Shown: positions 32,207 through 43,197 of the stretch, one piece after another | How the letters are laid out: the number at the start of each line of letters is the position of its first letter | Position numbering within the stretch: position 1 is the stretch's first letter | Assembly (NCBI GenBank): GCA_021234155.1 | Contig: JAJEKV010000124.1 | Coordinates: forward strand, 312,001 to 376,000 | DNA length: 64,000 bases | From: Isoetes taiwanensis | Lineage: Eukaryota; Streptophyta; Lycopodiopsida; Isoetales; Isoetaceae | Direction of reading: 5' to 3' | Program-made: the position numbers and the translations under genes | Notes under the pieces: generated by a model | What the model was told of the DNA's origin: nothing | The model's database searches: none | Seen by the model: only the letters and a program-made list of their open reading frames with translations

Positions 32207-32300
32207 AATAATAAGATAAGATAAGATAAGATGAATTTTTACGTCCTCTAAATTTTCGCATTCTTTTCCTATCTATTAAAACCCTAAAACTGTCTATTAG
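32207..32300 (-). mobile_element. LINE-like 3' end with (AGATA)n tail
   Basis: 'AATAATAAGATAAGATAAG' then 'GAATTTTTACGTCCTC': on the minus strand '..GAGGACGTAAAAATTC' followed by (TTATC)n, the same layout as the stubs at 15030, 18624 and 19742 but with another repeat unit. Short and weak. Confidence 0.45.
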
Positions 32301-32384
32301 GTAAAACCCTAAAACAATTTGATGGAGATGTGCGTGGATCCAAAAATTTTGAGAGACCACTACCACAGGATTGCATTTCTTATT

Positions 32385-32523
32385 CAGAATCAACGGCTCA
32401 GAAAGAGTGCACTCTAGAAATACTGTTTAGTACACCTGCACGAATACAACAACGAAATCATAGAAAAACCATATGAAAAAATGTACAAAACTACAAAAAT
32501 GACCCCCTGTTATTGTGCTATAT
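32385..32523 (+). repeat. Shared-terminus repeat copy
   Basis: 'AATCAACGGCTCAGAAAGAG' through 'ACCCCCTGTTATTGTGCTAT', then unrelated sequence. Confidence 0.65.
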
Positions 32524-33349
32524 ATTCGATTCTTGAATGTGCCTGTGGGGCATTCCTGAGACACCGGCGTAAATGGGTACAAGCGACTATTAATAAACAT
32601 CTAGACAGTTTTCTCCAGTTGGATAAGGAAATGTCGCTTGGAATGCCACGTTTGGTATCAATTAGGGCAAGAGTCCTTATGGGGGCGTGTATGACTTGGA
32701 TACCATAAGACAGTATGGTATTGGCTTGGTCTTTGACAACATAGTATGGTATGGTCTATGATTTGACGCCCGATGACGAGCATAATTCTAATGTGAGAGA
32801 TTGTAATGGACTCATGGGAGACTGCTCGAGTAGATCTTGGTGTGTCATTTTTTGATACCACCATAAAAGAGTGGGATGGATTTCCCATAAATATTCAGAT
32901 GTTTTGGCCAGTCGATTAGGCCCGAATGGTTAACATTATATTTGGTATTAGAGTAGGGCTCGAGTCATTATGAGGGCATGTATGACTTGGATACTATAAG
33001 ACAATACGAGCTTGGCTTGGTCTTGGACACCATGGGATGGTGTGGTCTATGGTCTTATGATGCTCATGGATGAGCATAGTTCTAGTGGGAGAGATTGTGA
33101 CAGACCCATGGGAGACGACTTGGGTAGATCTTGGTGTGCAATTTTTTGATACCACCATAAGAGGCTGGGATGCATTTCCCATAAACATCCAAATGTTTTG
33201 GCCCGTTGGTTTGGCGGGGTGGTTAAGGAACATTACATTTGGTATCAGAGCAAGGCTTCAGTTCGAGTCTCCATGGGAGTTTATATCCATGGATATGTAC
33301 ATAGCTTTGGTAATCATAATATCACTTGTATACATGGTTAGCTCATAGT
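32524..33349 (+). repeat. Three ~290-bp LTR/PBS-like units in tandem
   Basis: Each unit has 'TATGACTTGGATACCATAAGA'-type sequence, 'GAGCATAATTCTA', 'GAGATTGTAATGGACTCATG', 'TTTTTTGATACCACCATAA' and 'TTTTGGCC', then a 'CATTTGGTATCAGAGC'-like box (32650, 32938, 33237). That box resembles the initiator-Met tRNA primer-binding site of plant LTR retrotransposons. Alternatively the 'GGCGGGGTGGTTAAGG..TTCGAGTCTCC' around the last one (33213-33272) is a tRNA-derived pol III promoter. A related fragment lies at 34037-34230. Confidence 0.5.
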
Positions 33350-33363
33350 CATAATATCACTTG

Positions 33364-34022
33364 TTTTTTTTTTTTGAAGGATGAAAGCCAAAAAGTTTAT
33401 TAATCAGAGAAAAAGTACAAAATTTACATGTCTCATCTAACTGTGTAAGCACACAAAGATGCCACAGGAGCACGAGCCTGGAGCACAATGTACTTACTCC
33501 AGAATAGGAGACTAATGATAAGAATCAATTCGGAGGTACTGAATCCAGATGCGATCCACCAGTTCTGAGTCAAGGGAAGAACACTCGTAAGCTGTCAATA
33601 TCTTTTTCTGGGCCACTGTAATAACACTGTGTGCAGATGAATAAATGCCCTAAAAGATGTGGTGTCTGCGACGCTCCCATATCGACCATAGGAGCCAACC
33701 GGAACCAAGGTGAAATGCCCTTTGTTTAGCTGAAGGCCATCCATTGGGATAGGACGCCAAAAGGATGCATCGGCAGTCCAGTGTACTGTTAAACAAACCT
33801 TGTAGCCAGGACCACGCTGGTTGAACCTCGGGACAATCAAAGAGACAATGCTCAAGAGTCTCAGCGTCCGAGAGGCAGAGCGGGCATACCGCAGATATGC
33901 GAGGATCATAGCGATGTCGAAAGGCATTAACCCGCAGGCACCTGTGGATAACCTGCCACCACAGTACAGAGACTTTTGGGTGGAGCAACCTATCCCAAAG
34001 CCATCGCCACGTACGACACAAA
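33364..34022 (-). mobile_element. 5'-truncated L1 insertion with 14-bp target-site duplication
   Basis: Starts with poly(T) (the poly(A) tail of a minus-strand element) and is bracketed by identical 'CATAATATCACTTG' at 33350-33363 and 34023-34036. About 659 bp of 3' ORF2 and UTR. The ORF (34033-33650) reads 'WDRLLHPKVSVLWWQVIHRCLRVN' and a complete 'CPLCLSDAETLEHCLFDCPEV' zf-RVT knuckle, which is scrambled in the 9480-13194 element. Relatively recent insertion. Confidence 0.92.
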
Positions 34023-34036
34023 CATAATATCACTTG

Positions 34037-34491
34037 TATACATGGTTATAACATAGTCTTGGATGCCCAAGGACAAGCATAATTTTAGTGGGAGATATTG
34101 TTGCCCATGCGAGACCGCTCATCAAGTGTTCAATTTTTGAATGTGTCTGTTGGGCGTTCTCGAGACACCGGCATGAATGGGTTGAAGTGACTACTCATAA
34201 ACATTTAGACGGTTTTGCCCAGTTGGTTAAGGGCATGCAAGTTAGGAAAGCTACAGATAAGAAGAGAACTCTGGTCACGCAATCATAAATGACGAGACAA
34301 CTGCAACTGCAGATGAAGATTGAGCGGGGACATCCATGGTCAATAAGAAAAGGAATCAAGATTTGGGATGATAAGGAGATGAAGGTAAGATTGCAATCGA
34401 GAATAAGGCCCGACGTTGGGCTCGAGGTTAGGTTGATGGACATGGTCAAGAAACATGAGAGTGAAGGTCATATTGATATCGAAAAATGAGA
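34037..34491 (+). repeat. Continuation of the LTR/PBS-like repeat
   Basis: Resumes the sequence interrupted by the L1: 'GAGACACCGGCATGAATGGG' and 'TTTTGCCCAGTTGGTTAAGG' match 32550-32625. No gene recognised to 34491. Confidence 0.5.
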
Positions 34492-34510
34492 GTAGAATAG
34501 AATAGAATAG
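34492..34510. repeat. (AATAG)n at a LINE 3' end
   Basis: Four AATAG units directly before 'TTTTTTTAACGTCCACGGAG'. The same unit reappears at 35991-36005 at the other end of the LINE. Confidence 0.8.
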
Positions 34511-35990
34511 TTTTTTTAACGTCCACGGAGACCAATAGGTCATGGGACCCATACAATGGGCTAGTACAATCATTACTACTAGGATTAAAAAACCCCTGCC
34601 TCGAAAGGTTTTCAAGGGAAAAACCTTTGCAGTAATGATGATACTAGACACGCAGAGATAATGACCACTGAGGGCTCAGTAATTGCAGACGTTTATCTAG
34701 AACCTCAAGTATGTATAATGCCAAGTCATGCACAGATGGTGCTCTGAGAAGTTGTGGAAGCGTGGAATGGAATGCTAAGGTCAAAAAATGATTCCAGACT
34801 ATCTCAAAAGCAGGGCAACTCAGAAGAGTATGGCTTTCATCTTCAATAACCTGTAACTGGGAACAGGCACATAGTCTCGCTTCTCGCGGCAATTGCGGCC
34901 GCTCCCATCTACCTGTCTCAAACCATAGCCTGTGGCACCCGGTGCGAATTGATGCAATAGCTACAAGCTTGTTCCTGGACAATGAAGCAAGCAAATAAGC
35001 TTGGGGCCCTGGTGCTAAGGTGGGATTTATGTGTGCATGATAATGACCAGTTTTCACTTGGGCCAAGGTAACTGCGTCCCATATCTTTTGAGAAAAACGA
35101 CCAATTGAGATATTGTCGCAAAAGCTCGAGATCGAATCGGCAAGCATCGCAAGGTGCTCGTTGTACCTGACCCAACAGGCAAACCATGTAGTGCAATGCT
35201 CTTTCCAACATCGTTTCAAACGCCGAGGAGATTCAAACCCAAGGCAAGTGTAAGAACAGGATACCTAACATCATCCATGTGGTGCACCTTGCGAGATATA
35301 GTGGAGATGGCGCTTCATGGCGTAATGTTGAAGAGGCCAAAAACCCGCTCTTGTAAAAGAATAGCATAGGGCACCGTTGTTTTAACTCCGAGGTCGTAAG
35401 TGAGAAAGGACTTTTGCACCCGCTCCAAGCTCTCCCAAGCACTAGCACTAATGGCGTGCCTCCACACTTCGTAACCATACAAGAAAAAGCAGGCTCTACC
35501 AAAGCCCGAAACAAGTGGTCTTTCCGTGGCCAATCATGAATTTCTCATACAAAAACAATTGTTTTGCATTGCATAGAGTGCTCTCCATCCAGCAGCCACC
35601 CGCTTGGTAATACATTGTTCCCAAAGTGTGTTCTTACAGAATTCTACACCAAGATACTTGTAGCTATCTACAACTTCAACTTCGCGGCTATCATAGTGCA
35701 TAGGGGGAACATTGTGACGAGAAGATTGAACTACCAAAAGCTTGGTCTTTTTGAGATTAACACGCAGACCTGTGTTCTCACAAAAACTGTGCAGAGCATG
35801 TAGATGTTGCTGCATACTAGCAGCGGTACATAAGTTGCCTAATGATATAGTGTGCCAAATGTGGACCTCCGCCGCCATTATTATCAAGCCATTCTTCCAA
35901 TTGATCAATGTACAAGCCAAAGAGTGTAGGAGATAAAGGGCAACCCTAACGAACTCCAATATTGCTAGTGATTTGAGTACCTGATGTGAA
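34511..35990 (-). mobile_element. LINE relic, minus strand, between two AATAG repeats
   Basis: Same family as 21140-22815. In sense order: 'GLRVNLKKTKLLVVQ' and 'YKYLGVEFCKNTLWE' (35800-35640), 'AGWRALYAMQNN' (35580), 'AFFLYGYEVWRHA' (35480), 'GVKTTVPYAILLQERVFGL' (35370), then 'CACSQLQVIEDESHTLLSCPAF' (34870-34810). The 3' UTR has the hairpin at 34585-34625 and ends 'GGTCTCCGTGGACGTTAAAA' at 34511. Several frameshifts; the 5' part is missing. Confidence 0.85.
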
Positions 35991-36005
35991 GAGTAGAATA
36001 GAATG

Positions 36006-36800
36006 TATTTTTATCATCCATAGAGACCAATTGGTCTACGGGACCCAAACAACGAGAGCAGCAAGCGTATTACTGTCAAGATTATAAAACCCCTGCCCCA
36101 AAAGGTCCTCGAAGAAAAAACCTTAGCAGTAATAAGTATGCCGATAGACTGTACAATTGTATAGGACAATTCAATACTACCCTAGAGGACATAACTGAGT
36201 CCGTGCATCCATAACCTCATGAAAGTATGATCCCAACAAGCTATGGAGGCCATGTTCAATAGCGCATATAACGGCTACTCAGACATAACTAATTGAACAT
36301 ACTATGCTTGAATATGATCAAATGCTGGGTAAGCCTGAAGGGCGTGGCATTCATCCTCAATGGTGCCTTGTTGGCAACACTGACAGATCTTGTCCTCACG
36401 TGCCTCCCGAGTCTATCAACCTATCTCAATGCGGCGGTGATGCGCACGCATGCGCATGGAAGCTATTAGTCTGTGCTTCTTCATGGACAAATGGGTGCAC
36501 AAGTGTTGCGGGTCTCGTGTGAGCCTGGGATTGATCTGCTACTGACAGTGTGCCATCTTAGCATGCGTCAGAGCATCTGCATCCCAGAATTGCCAAGGAA
36601 GCAAGCATCAAGGTACCGCCCCAATGCATCGTGGTCCTTCTCTGTCTGTACTTGCACGTATCTGTGTGCCTATACATTCCATTGTGAGAGCCACTGAGCT
36701 TGCTTGTTCTTCCAACAGGCTTTGGGGCATTGTGGGCCTATTGCTATGGCCAAAGCAAGATTGGGCAAGCAAGCATCACCCATAGCAACTATACCCTTTG
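36006..36800 (-). mobile_element. Second LINE relic, minus strand, heavily decayed
   Basis: The 3' end 'TATTTTTATCATCCATAGAGACCAATTGG' abuts (AATAG)n at 35991-36005; hairpin at about 36080-36110. Upstream it aligns with the knuckle and linker of the family (reverse complement of 'CAATGCTGCCAAAT'-like sequence near 36370, 'TGCCCATTTGTCCATGAAGA' near 36490). Too mutated for frames. The LINE at 34511 begins at its tail repeat. Confidence 0.7.
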
Positions 36801-37480
36801 GAAGTAAATGATATGATGATCCAACACAACCCTATGAAGGGGTAGAAGACCCGTCTCTTAGAGCAAGATCTGATATGGAAGGTCGATTTTACCCCAAGTG
36901 CTCGTGCTTCTATACCTGCTCTAGGTCATTCTAGGTGGTGAGAAATATCACCTGGCATGTCAACAAAAACAACATCCAAGGCATAGGAGAACAATGGGGA
37001 ATCAGGAATCACATGAACCTATTTCATGACAAGTGCAAGAGTTGCACATGCATGATTTTGCCTTAGCCATATTGAACCTCCCCTTAAAATCCTTGGCCTG
37101 GTATAGAATATCTCTTCAAAGATTCAAGTTCGGATCATAGCAGCAGCCATAGCGACAGCGATAAGCATGTTCTGCTACATTTGCTGCTCTAAATATCTTT
37201 ATCCATTCAGAGTTGTCGTCAAATCGTTTCGATTTCATTTGAGTTTTTGCACTAACATAAAAAGAACATTTGCGAAATTCAGGAAATTAGCTGTCAACTT
37301 CTTGTAACAAGGGTTCAATGCCAAAGTTGCTATATAAAAGACTTATTCTTTAGATGAATGAAGTCGCTCCATATGAATTGAAGATTTCTGATGCATCTGT
37401 CAGGCTGCACATTCCACTTTAAGTATATATTTATATCTTCATCTTTCATAAGGATTTTTTAGGCCTTTCAAACTGAGAGA
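36801..37480. other. Spacer, no gene seen
   Basis: No recognisable coding sequence or repeat; may be decayed LINE at the left edge. Confidence 0.35.
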
Positions 37481-38030
37481 TCATCCCGTGAGAATGGCTT
37501 TATAAAGAAACCTAATGTGGGGACCCTCCTCTGCAAGCACAGAATGGTTAAAAGCAATATGATCATTATTATCAAAAGGATCTTTAATAAAGGGTAATCC
37601 CCCCCCCCCCGCTTTCCAAAGCTTGGCTTGGCTGGGGGAATCGCAAGCTAAATACATGCTAGAATTTGTGAGAAGATGGACTGGGTTCCAATGCACTTTT
37701 TAAAGGCCTTCCTTCCAAAAGCACATATATAGAATGAATAAGCTCATTCAAAGATTTCCATCCAAAGGGAAGAAATCTACTAATGTAATGTCTGATCAGA
37801 ATGGAGACTGGATGGTTGATATAATTAAAGCGTGCTCTACAAAAATACTTATCAGAAAGAGCTAGACCTTGCTTCTCAATATTTACAGTACCCAGTCCAC
37901 CATACTTCTTCTTTTTGCAACATTCACTCATGGAGACGGGATGCCAACATCTCCTATCTTGTCCACAAGGAATGAAACTGCCTATAATACTTCACAACTT
38001 AGAACGAAGTCATGCAAGGTGTCTACTAGG
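37481..38030 (-). pseudogene. L1 ORF2 relic (connection region)
   Basis: Minus-strand 'CKKKKYGGLGTVNIEKQGLALSDKY' (37920-37845) is the 'P-K-x-x-GGLG-x-x-N' block of plant L1 ORF2, followed by 'LLEGRPLKS' and decayed sequence with a C10 run at 37600. Confidence 0.65.
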
Positions 38031-38509
38031 TAACTTAGGGTTCAAATATGTTAATATATATAATAATAAAATCTGACTCCACCTATAGAAAAAAGATCAT
38101 ATGCACCAACAACATATACCATTTGTGTACTTTCATAGACCCTCCCAAGCTACAGTTTTTTCATTTTCCATCTATTAGTCCGAGCCAACCAATTGATGTC
38201 CCGCATGCAATATGCACCAAACAAACAAGGGGTTAATGACCAATGTAATTAATGTCAACGGAACGGTTGTTAATGGTTTAGCTCAAAGTTTTACTACATT
38301 GGATGCATTACCTTTGTCTTTATGACTAGGATCTATATAGGTTAGATATGGGAAAACAAAGTGTCTACTTGTGAAGGGTAGGTAATAGAATTGAGCATCT
38401 GTCCTCTTCATCATATTCTTGACCGAATGCCATAAAAGGGGCCCAATCATTCAAATTGACGAGAAGATGCACAAAAATGCTAGTTTAAAAAGGCTAGGTT
38501 CTTGCCAAA

Positions 38510-38768
38510 ACAACCTGTAGTTTTGGGGCTAAGGATTGGTTTTCAGTTTCTTCACCAGGTCGGGGGTTCAAACCTGACCAGTGTATGTTTAGCTTTGGGT
38601 GTTGGTTACTGGGGTTATACGGCCATGATCCCCGACGTGGTAGAACTTGTGCCTATACATGTCCTCCACTTTGGTTGCCTTGACCGGCAGTAGGATATTT
38701 CTAGCTAGTCTGTACAAGATGATATTCTAGTGACAAGACTAGTCTAGCTGGACCAAAAAAAAAAAAAA
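38510..38768 (+). mobile_element. Probable tRNA-derived SINE with A14 tail
   Basis: 'GGGGGTTCAAACCTGACC' at 38562-38579 resembles a B box, with a possible diverged A box 'TTGGGGCTAAGGATTGGTT' about 25-45 nt upstream. The element ends with poly(A) at 38755-38768. About 250 bp. Clear target duplication not found. Confidence 0.5.
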
Positions 38769-38849
38769 GGGAAAAAACAAAAATGGTATTAGAATCTAGC
38801 AAATAAGAAAATGACATGTCAAAATTGGCTTATACAGTTGAACACATCG

Positions 38850-38995
38850 ATAGCTTAGGAATGACAATCTATCCTCCTATAGGACAAGCCTGCTAATAAT
38901 AACTATGTAGTGTTAAAAAACCTTACTCCGAAAGGTTTTTGAGGGAAAATCTTTGATGATAATGAGTGTACTAAGTTATAGATTTGACACAAAAA
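38850..38995 (-). mobile_element. LINE 3'-UTR stub
   Basis: Contains the family hairpin in minus orientation ('TTAAAAAACCTTACTCCGAA', then 'GGTTTTTGAGGGAAAATC') at 38917-38957. No coding part. Confidence 0.5.
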
Positions 38996-39239
38996 AAGAG
39001 CATGCATCAATCTTATGTCTTTTATCTTCAAGGGTCTGGGTGTGGCAGATGACCATGTTCTCCAATATGCTCAAGCTAGCATTGCTAAGTCTCATCATTG
39101 TTCTTCATTTGCCCCTCATAAGAGGCGTTTGGTCTTTGAGAAGTATTTGGATGTGCACTCTTATGTATAGACAGGTTGTTTCACTCAGTAAATCCATGCT
39201 TATCGTCTGAGATTTTATTCGTGTGCATCTTTACTTGTA

Positions 39240-39410
39240 TTTGACTTCTAAATAAATAAAAACTGACATCCTTCAACAACAACAACAACAACAACAACAA
39301 CAAATACGATGCCAGTGTCCCTATTGAGCAATTCTGAAGAGTGTGGCACTCATCTTCAACCACTCCCAGTTGGCAGCTTTGACGCATCCTGTTTTCTCAC
39401 TTTTCCCAGG
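39240..39410 (-). mobile_element. LINE knuckle fragment beside (CAA)n
   Basis: Minus strand 39387-39330 reads 'RQSCQLGVVEDECHTLQNC', the LINE C-terminal knuckle. (CAA)n/(ACA)n lies at 39274-39303, next to 'AATAAATAAAAACTGACATCC', which may be the 3' end of another insertion. Confidence 0.55.
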
Positions 39411-39654
39411 CTGATATTCCTGAATGGTTATGGCTTCTGCTTAAGGACATGGCTTTGCACAACAAGTGTTATTAATTCGTAACTATGGCCTCCAGCATCA
39501 CTGTGCCAATAGCCACAATCTTAAATGAGATCGTTAATAAAGTTTTTGAAAGAAGTTCAACATATGTTGTTGCTACCACATTATCAGCTTATTAGCTTCT
39601 CAAATACGTCTTTATAGAAATAGTGATCAGAATGGTAGTATATGATTCAACTTG

Positions 39655-40967
39655 AATAAAAATGGTTTTCAATATGTCAATAATGTTCTATTTTATCTTG
39701 ATGACCACAATAGACCAATGAGCTTAGAGGCCACTTCCACTTGCGTTACATCCATTGTAGTATTAAAATCCTCCTCCTCGCTTACACATTTTTCAAGGAA
39801 ATATTTGGATGGGAATGTCGATTTTCATAGTTATTGTAGATGATACGGTCTTGGAAAACGTGCTTTTGCACAAGCATGTCCAAAGAGAATGTATGCCACA
39901 ATGTGGATTATAATGGATTAAATGAAATTTTACTTGTATCCATGTTCAGATTGAACCCTCACTTTCCAAGTAATTTACTAGAATGTAGATTTTGATTGTT
40001 ATTGTAAATGGTGCATTGTTGGAAGGTGTGTTTTATATAAGCAAGTCCAAGAAGAATGTATGCCACAATGCGAAAAGTAAAAAATGGAATAAATGGCAAT
40101 TTAGTTCAAAGAAATGCATGTAAACTCGAGAACATCTGAGTGGGTCACATAATATAATCCATAAATATGTGACAACAAAAGTAGTTGTAATTGACCATCT
40201 CTCCCTCCCTCCCTCCCCCCCCCCCTCCTCCTCCCCCCCTCCCCTCCCCACCACCACCACCCCCACAACCCACCCAAATGCCGAAAAGATAACCCATATG
40301 ACAGCTTAATTGTTGATCTCAATCTCTTTAAGGTAATGAGCTATGCAAATGGCAAAAGGATAGGACGACTCAATTGTCTACCGCAATCTCATTCAAATAA
40401 TGAGCTATGCAAATGGCAAAAGGATAGGACAATTCACCATGTCACATCATGAACATGAATGCATGTATGTGGTGCGGATAATGTTTCAAGTTTGTGGTGG
40501 ATATTGGAATTTCTCGCTTGAATACGTAATAATGAAATCTACCAACACTGTAGACATGTTGCATTGCTGGCCTAGTGGATCTTGGACTTACTTGGCCCAA
40601 AGAAGAGGGACCAAATCTACAAATACTGTAGAACCCTACTAACTGAATGGTTGGCACATAATGACCACACTTTCCATATGAATACAAAAGAAGGCCTTAT
40701 AGATCTCTTACCTGTACCAAGCAATGGGAGTATTAAAACATATAGAAAAATAGAGAATCTCAATGGGCCTTGGATGCATGCGGGCGAGAAAAAGACAAGA
40801 TCAATGGTAGAGATGAAGGGAAGGTCCAAACAAGCAAGGCCAAAAATGGGCGTAAAAAATGTACATGGATTGCATGAATGCCTATTAGGAAACCTCGAGG
40901 CATGAAGTGTCTAGATACATAGAACTAGCTATATATGAAGTGTAGGCATTAAGCATTTTGAGCCAGC
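39655..40967 (+). repeat. JAZ segment copy C, upstream region
   Basis: Uninterrupted version of the segment that copy A carries in two pieces (14296-14860 and 18740-19358). Contains 'GAAATCTACCAACACTGTAG' and 'CAAATCTACAAATACTGTAG' boxes at about 40532 and 40614, and a short direct duplication of 'ATGAGCTATGCAAATGGCAAAAGGATAGGA' type (about 40336 and 40401). Confidence 0.75.
40197..40275. repeat. Polypyrimidine (CCT/CCC) tract
   Basis: About 75 nt nearly purine-free on the plus strand ('CCCTCCCTCCC' and C-runs), then CCA repeats. The complementary strand has multiple G3+ runs, so triplex or G-quadruplex formation is possible. In copy A this position is where the A-run/GA array and LINE chain stand. 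Confidence 0.75.
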
Positions 40968-41434
40968 ATGTCCGAGTCTAAAAACTGGGGCGATGATTTG
41001 CGCCTTTCTTCCATCGAGGCCGATAATCAGCCTGACACGCTAACAATCATCTATTCTGGAAGAGTTTACATGTTTTCTGGCCTTTCCGATCACACCGTAT
41101 TATGCCTTCCGATTATTTCCTTCTCAGTTTTGCATGATTTTATGCTTAGTAGTAGTTGTTTTTAATGCGCAGGTGAATAGGATGATTCATTTTATGGAGA
41201 ATCAGCGGCCCAAAAAGGAGCTGTCCATCAAGCGCTCGGATGTTCAAGCCTCTCGAACAGCTTGCCTTCTGCGTTTTCTAGAATCTCGTAGAGAAAGGTA
41301 CTTCATTTTTCGTTTACAAAATCCGTTGTTCTAATGGTCTTACAATTGAGATGCCTTTCTTTTGCAGGGTTGTACCTCAGCTCACTAGCAGTGATACGCA
41401 AACCCATTATCACCACTCTTTCACCAGCCATTAA
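40968..41434 (+). CDS. Short TIFY/JAZ-like repressor, copy C (106 aa, three exons)
   Basis: Exons 40968-41096, 41173-41297 and 41368-41434; introns of 76 and 70 nt, GT...AG, at exactly the positions of copy B and in the same phases. TIFY domain 'LTIIYSGRVYMFSGLSDHT|VNRMIHFMEN' (about residues 27-55). Jas-like motif 'ACLLRFLESRRER|VVPQLTSS' (about 71-92): the RFLxxRxxR half is kept, but the second half lacks the PY seen in JAZ proteins and the degron position reads 'SDVQASR'. The protein ends '..HHSFTSH'. Expected role, by family, is nuclear repression of MYC-type factors in jasmonate/OPDA signalling; the altered Jas C-terminus suggests reduced COI1-dependent degradation or drift. Complete ORF, conserved splice sites and a start codon shared with A and B support it as a gene and not chance. 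Confidence 0.78.
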
Positions 41435-42000
41435 AAACACATATTATTTGTGAAGGCAGAAACTTTTCCATGTTATTTGTACCATATATTTTTTCTATAC
41501 TAAATGTGAATTCGTGGGTTCCTCAATGTTTTCAATACCATATCATGGTTGTGTTTGTCTCCTTCCCCATATGAAATCATGATCATCATGGTCATTGGGT
41601 TGGAATGTTCTTTGACTACCTCCACATTTCTGGGTAGGATCAGTCTAATTGCACTTATTGATTGAAAAAGTGATGTCCTCCTATTGTTATGAACATTAGC
41701 TACTTTAATGTCCAAATAAGCTCCAGGACAAGTTACTCTACTGTTTGTTAAGTTGGAAGAAGGGATTTGTATGGACGAATGGAAATTCGGGAGCGCATTC
41801 TAGGGGTCCAGTAATCAGCATTAGCAGGAAGCTTGTTTTGAAATGGGCGAATCAATTTCTAGAGTAAAAGTCCAGTTTCCATGTTGTGGGGGAATAGGCC
41901 CCCAGTTTTTCATGTTGTTTGGTGTTTTTTTTTTGTCACTTCAAGCATAGATTTTATATGGTATTATTCCCAAACCCTTTTCTTAACGAAGCTTAAATGA
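41435..42000. other. 3' region of JAZ copy C and spacer
   Basis: To about 41640 homologous to 19974-20200. After that no recognised feature. Confidence 0.45.
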
Positions 42001-42265
42001 GATTGTTCTTGGCATTTTATGGTCTAGTGTAAACCATCACTTTACATATGAACAGATCTCATATGATGGAACATGATTGGGGGTAGGACTAGTTAGATTG
42101 TTCTTGGCATTTTACCTAGAGGCCTAGTTTAATATAAATCGCTAGTCTATATATGAATAGAATTCATATAATGTAATATGATTCATGGTAGGACTAGTTA
42201 GATTGTTCTTGGCATTTCATCTAGTGGCCTAGTTTAATATGAACTACTAGTTTATAAACATGTCA
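42001..42265. repeat. ~100-bp tandem repeat, about 2.6 copies
   Basis: 'GATTGTTCTTGGCATTT' recurs at 42001, 42096 and 42201, each followed by 'CTAGTTTAATATAAA'-like sequence and 'GGTAGGACTAGTTA'. Confidence 0.8.
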
Positions 42266-42714
42266 TTTGTGTTCATAGGGTAACAAAAACACCCATCATA
42301 TACCAATTTTTAAAGCTATATTTAAACCCCCTCTGTATGCATGTAACTAAACGAAAACACTCCCAAAAAATTTCCTTAAATTGCTATATACGCATGAAAA
42401 TTTGTTCAAATAAGCACCCTAATTTGCACTCAAACATAAAATATGGGGACAAAATATGAATCTCCTTGAGCATATAGACCCACTGGCTACAAGCAGATGT
42501 GGATGTGTTTTTGCATGAGATGTGCCATCTTTGTACCGGCCAACAGTTTCGCAACACTTTTTATTTTGCTTTAGGAAGGGCATTAACATTTTTAGCACCT
42601 TGCATCCGGAGCCATGAGCTGGCCAATTCCTACATGTTGGATCAACAAAATGACGTGCTCTAATGGGAAAGATAGGTATTACTTTCTATGGTGCCAAAAT
42701 ACACATTTTCAGCA
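42266..42714. other. Spacer, no gene seen
   Basis: Nothing recognised. Confidence 0.4.
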
Positions 42715-42998
42715 CCCCCTTTGGTTTGGGTGCATATTCACACGGGGGGTGACTCCGGGCAACGAGAGCTGTTGGATAGGCATATTCACCCCTTATTCCT
42801 TAATCTATACCGTACGTAAAGTTCCTCGTTTGTGGGGTATGCAAGTACAAAATTTGCTATACTGTATACTAAGATTCACAAAATACTATAAGATTTCAAG
42901 CAGAATACTATATGGTGTTGATTTCATACGTGCAAAATATAATTATGAGGGCTCTCGCCTCCCCTCGCCACCCCCGTGTGAATATGCACCCAAACCCC
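42715..42998. mobile_element. MITE-like element copy 2
   Basis: Left TIR 42715-42753 ('CCCCCTTTGGTTTGGGTGCA'...) pairs with 42967-42998. The interior is nearly identical to 30117-30398. The right end is followed directly by 'GCAGCGGTGTGACAAAAATT', the tail of the 28976/30399 repeat family, so the right flank lost about 200 bp relative to copy 1. Confidence 0.75.
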
Positions 42999-43006
42999 AT
43001 GCAGCG

Positions 43007-43197
43007 GTGTGACAAAAATTTTAGAATTCAAACCGAAAAAACTAGAATTCATTTGAGGCTTTCATCACCGTAGCTTTTGAATTTGATCACAATAAAACAA
43101 ATAGAACATAAGTAAAAGTTACCATAAAGATAGAGCGATTGATCCATTGTTCGAAAGTCATAAAGTTTGCAACACAAAGAAAACCCCCACATTATTA
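43007..43197 (+). repeat. Truncated copy of the dispersed repeat tail
   Basis: 'GTGTGACAAAAATTTTAGAA' onward matches 30597-30715 and 29210-29345; ends at a variant of the shared terminus at 43184. Confidence 0.6.
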
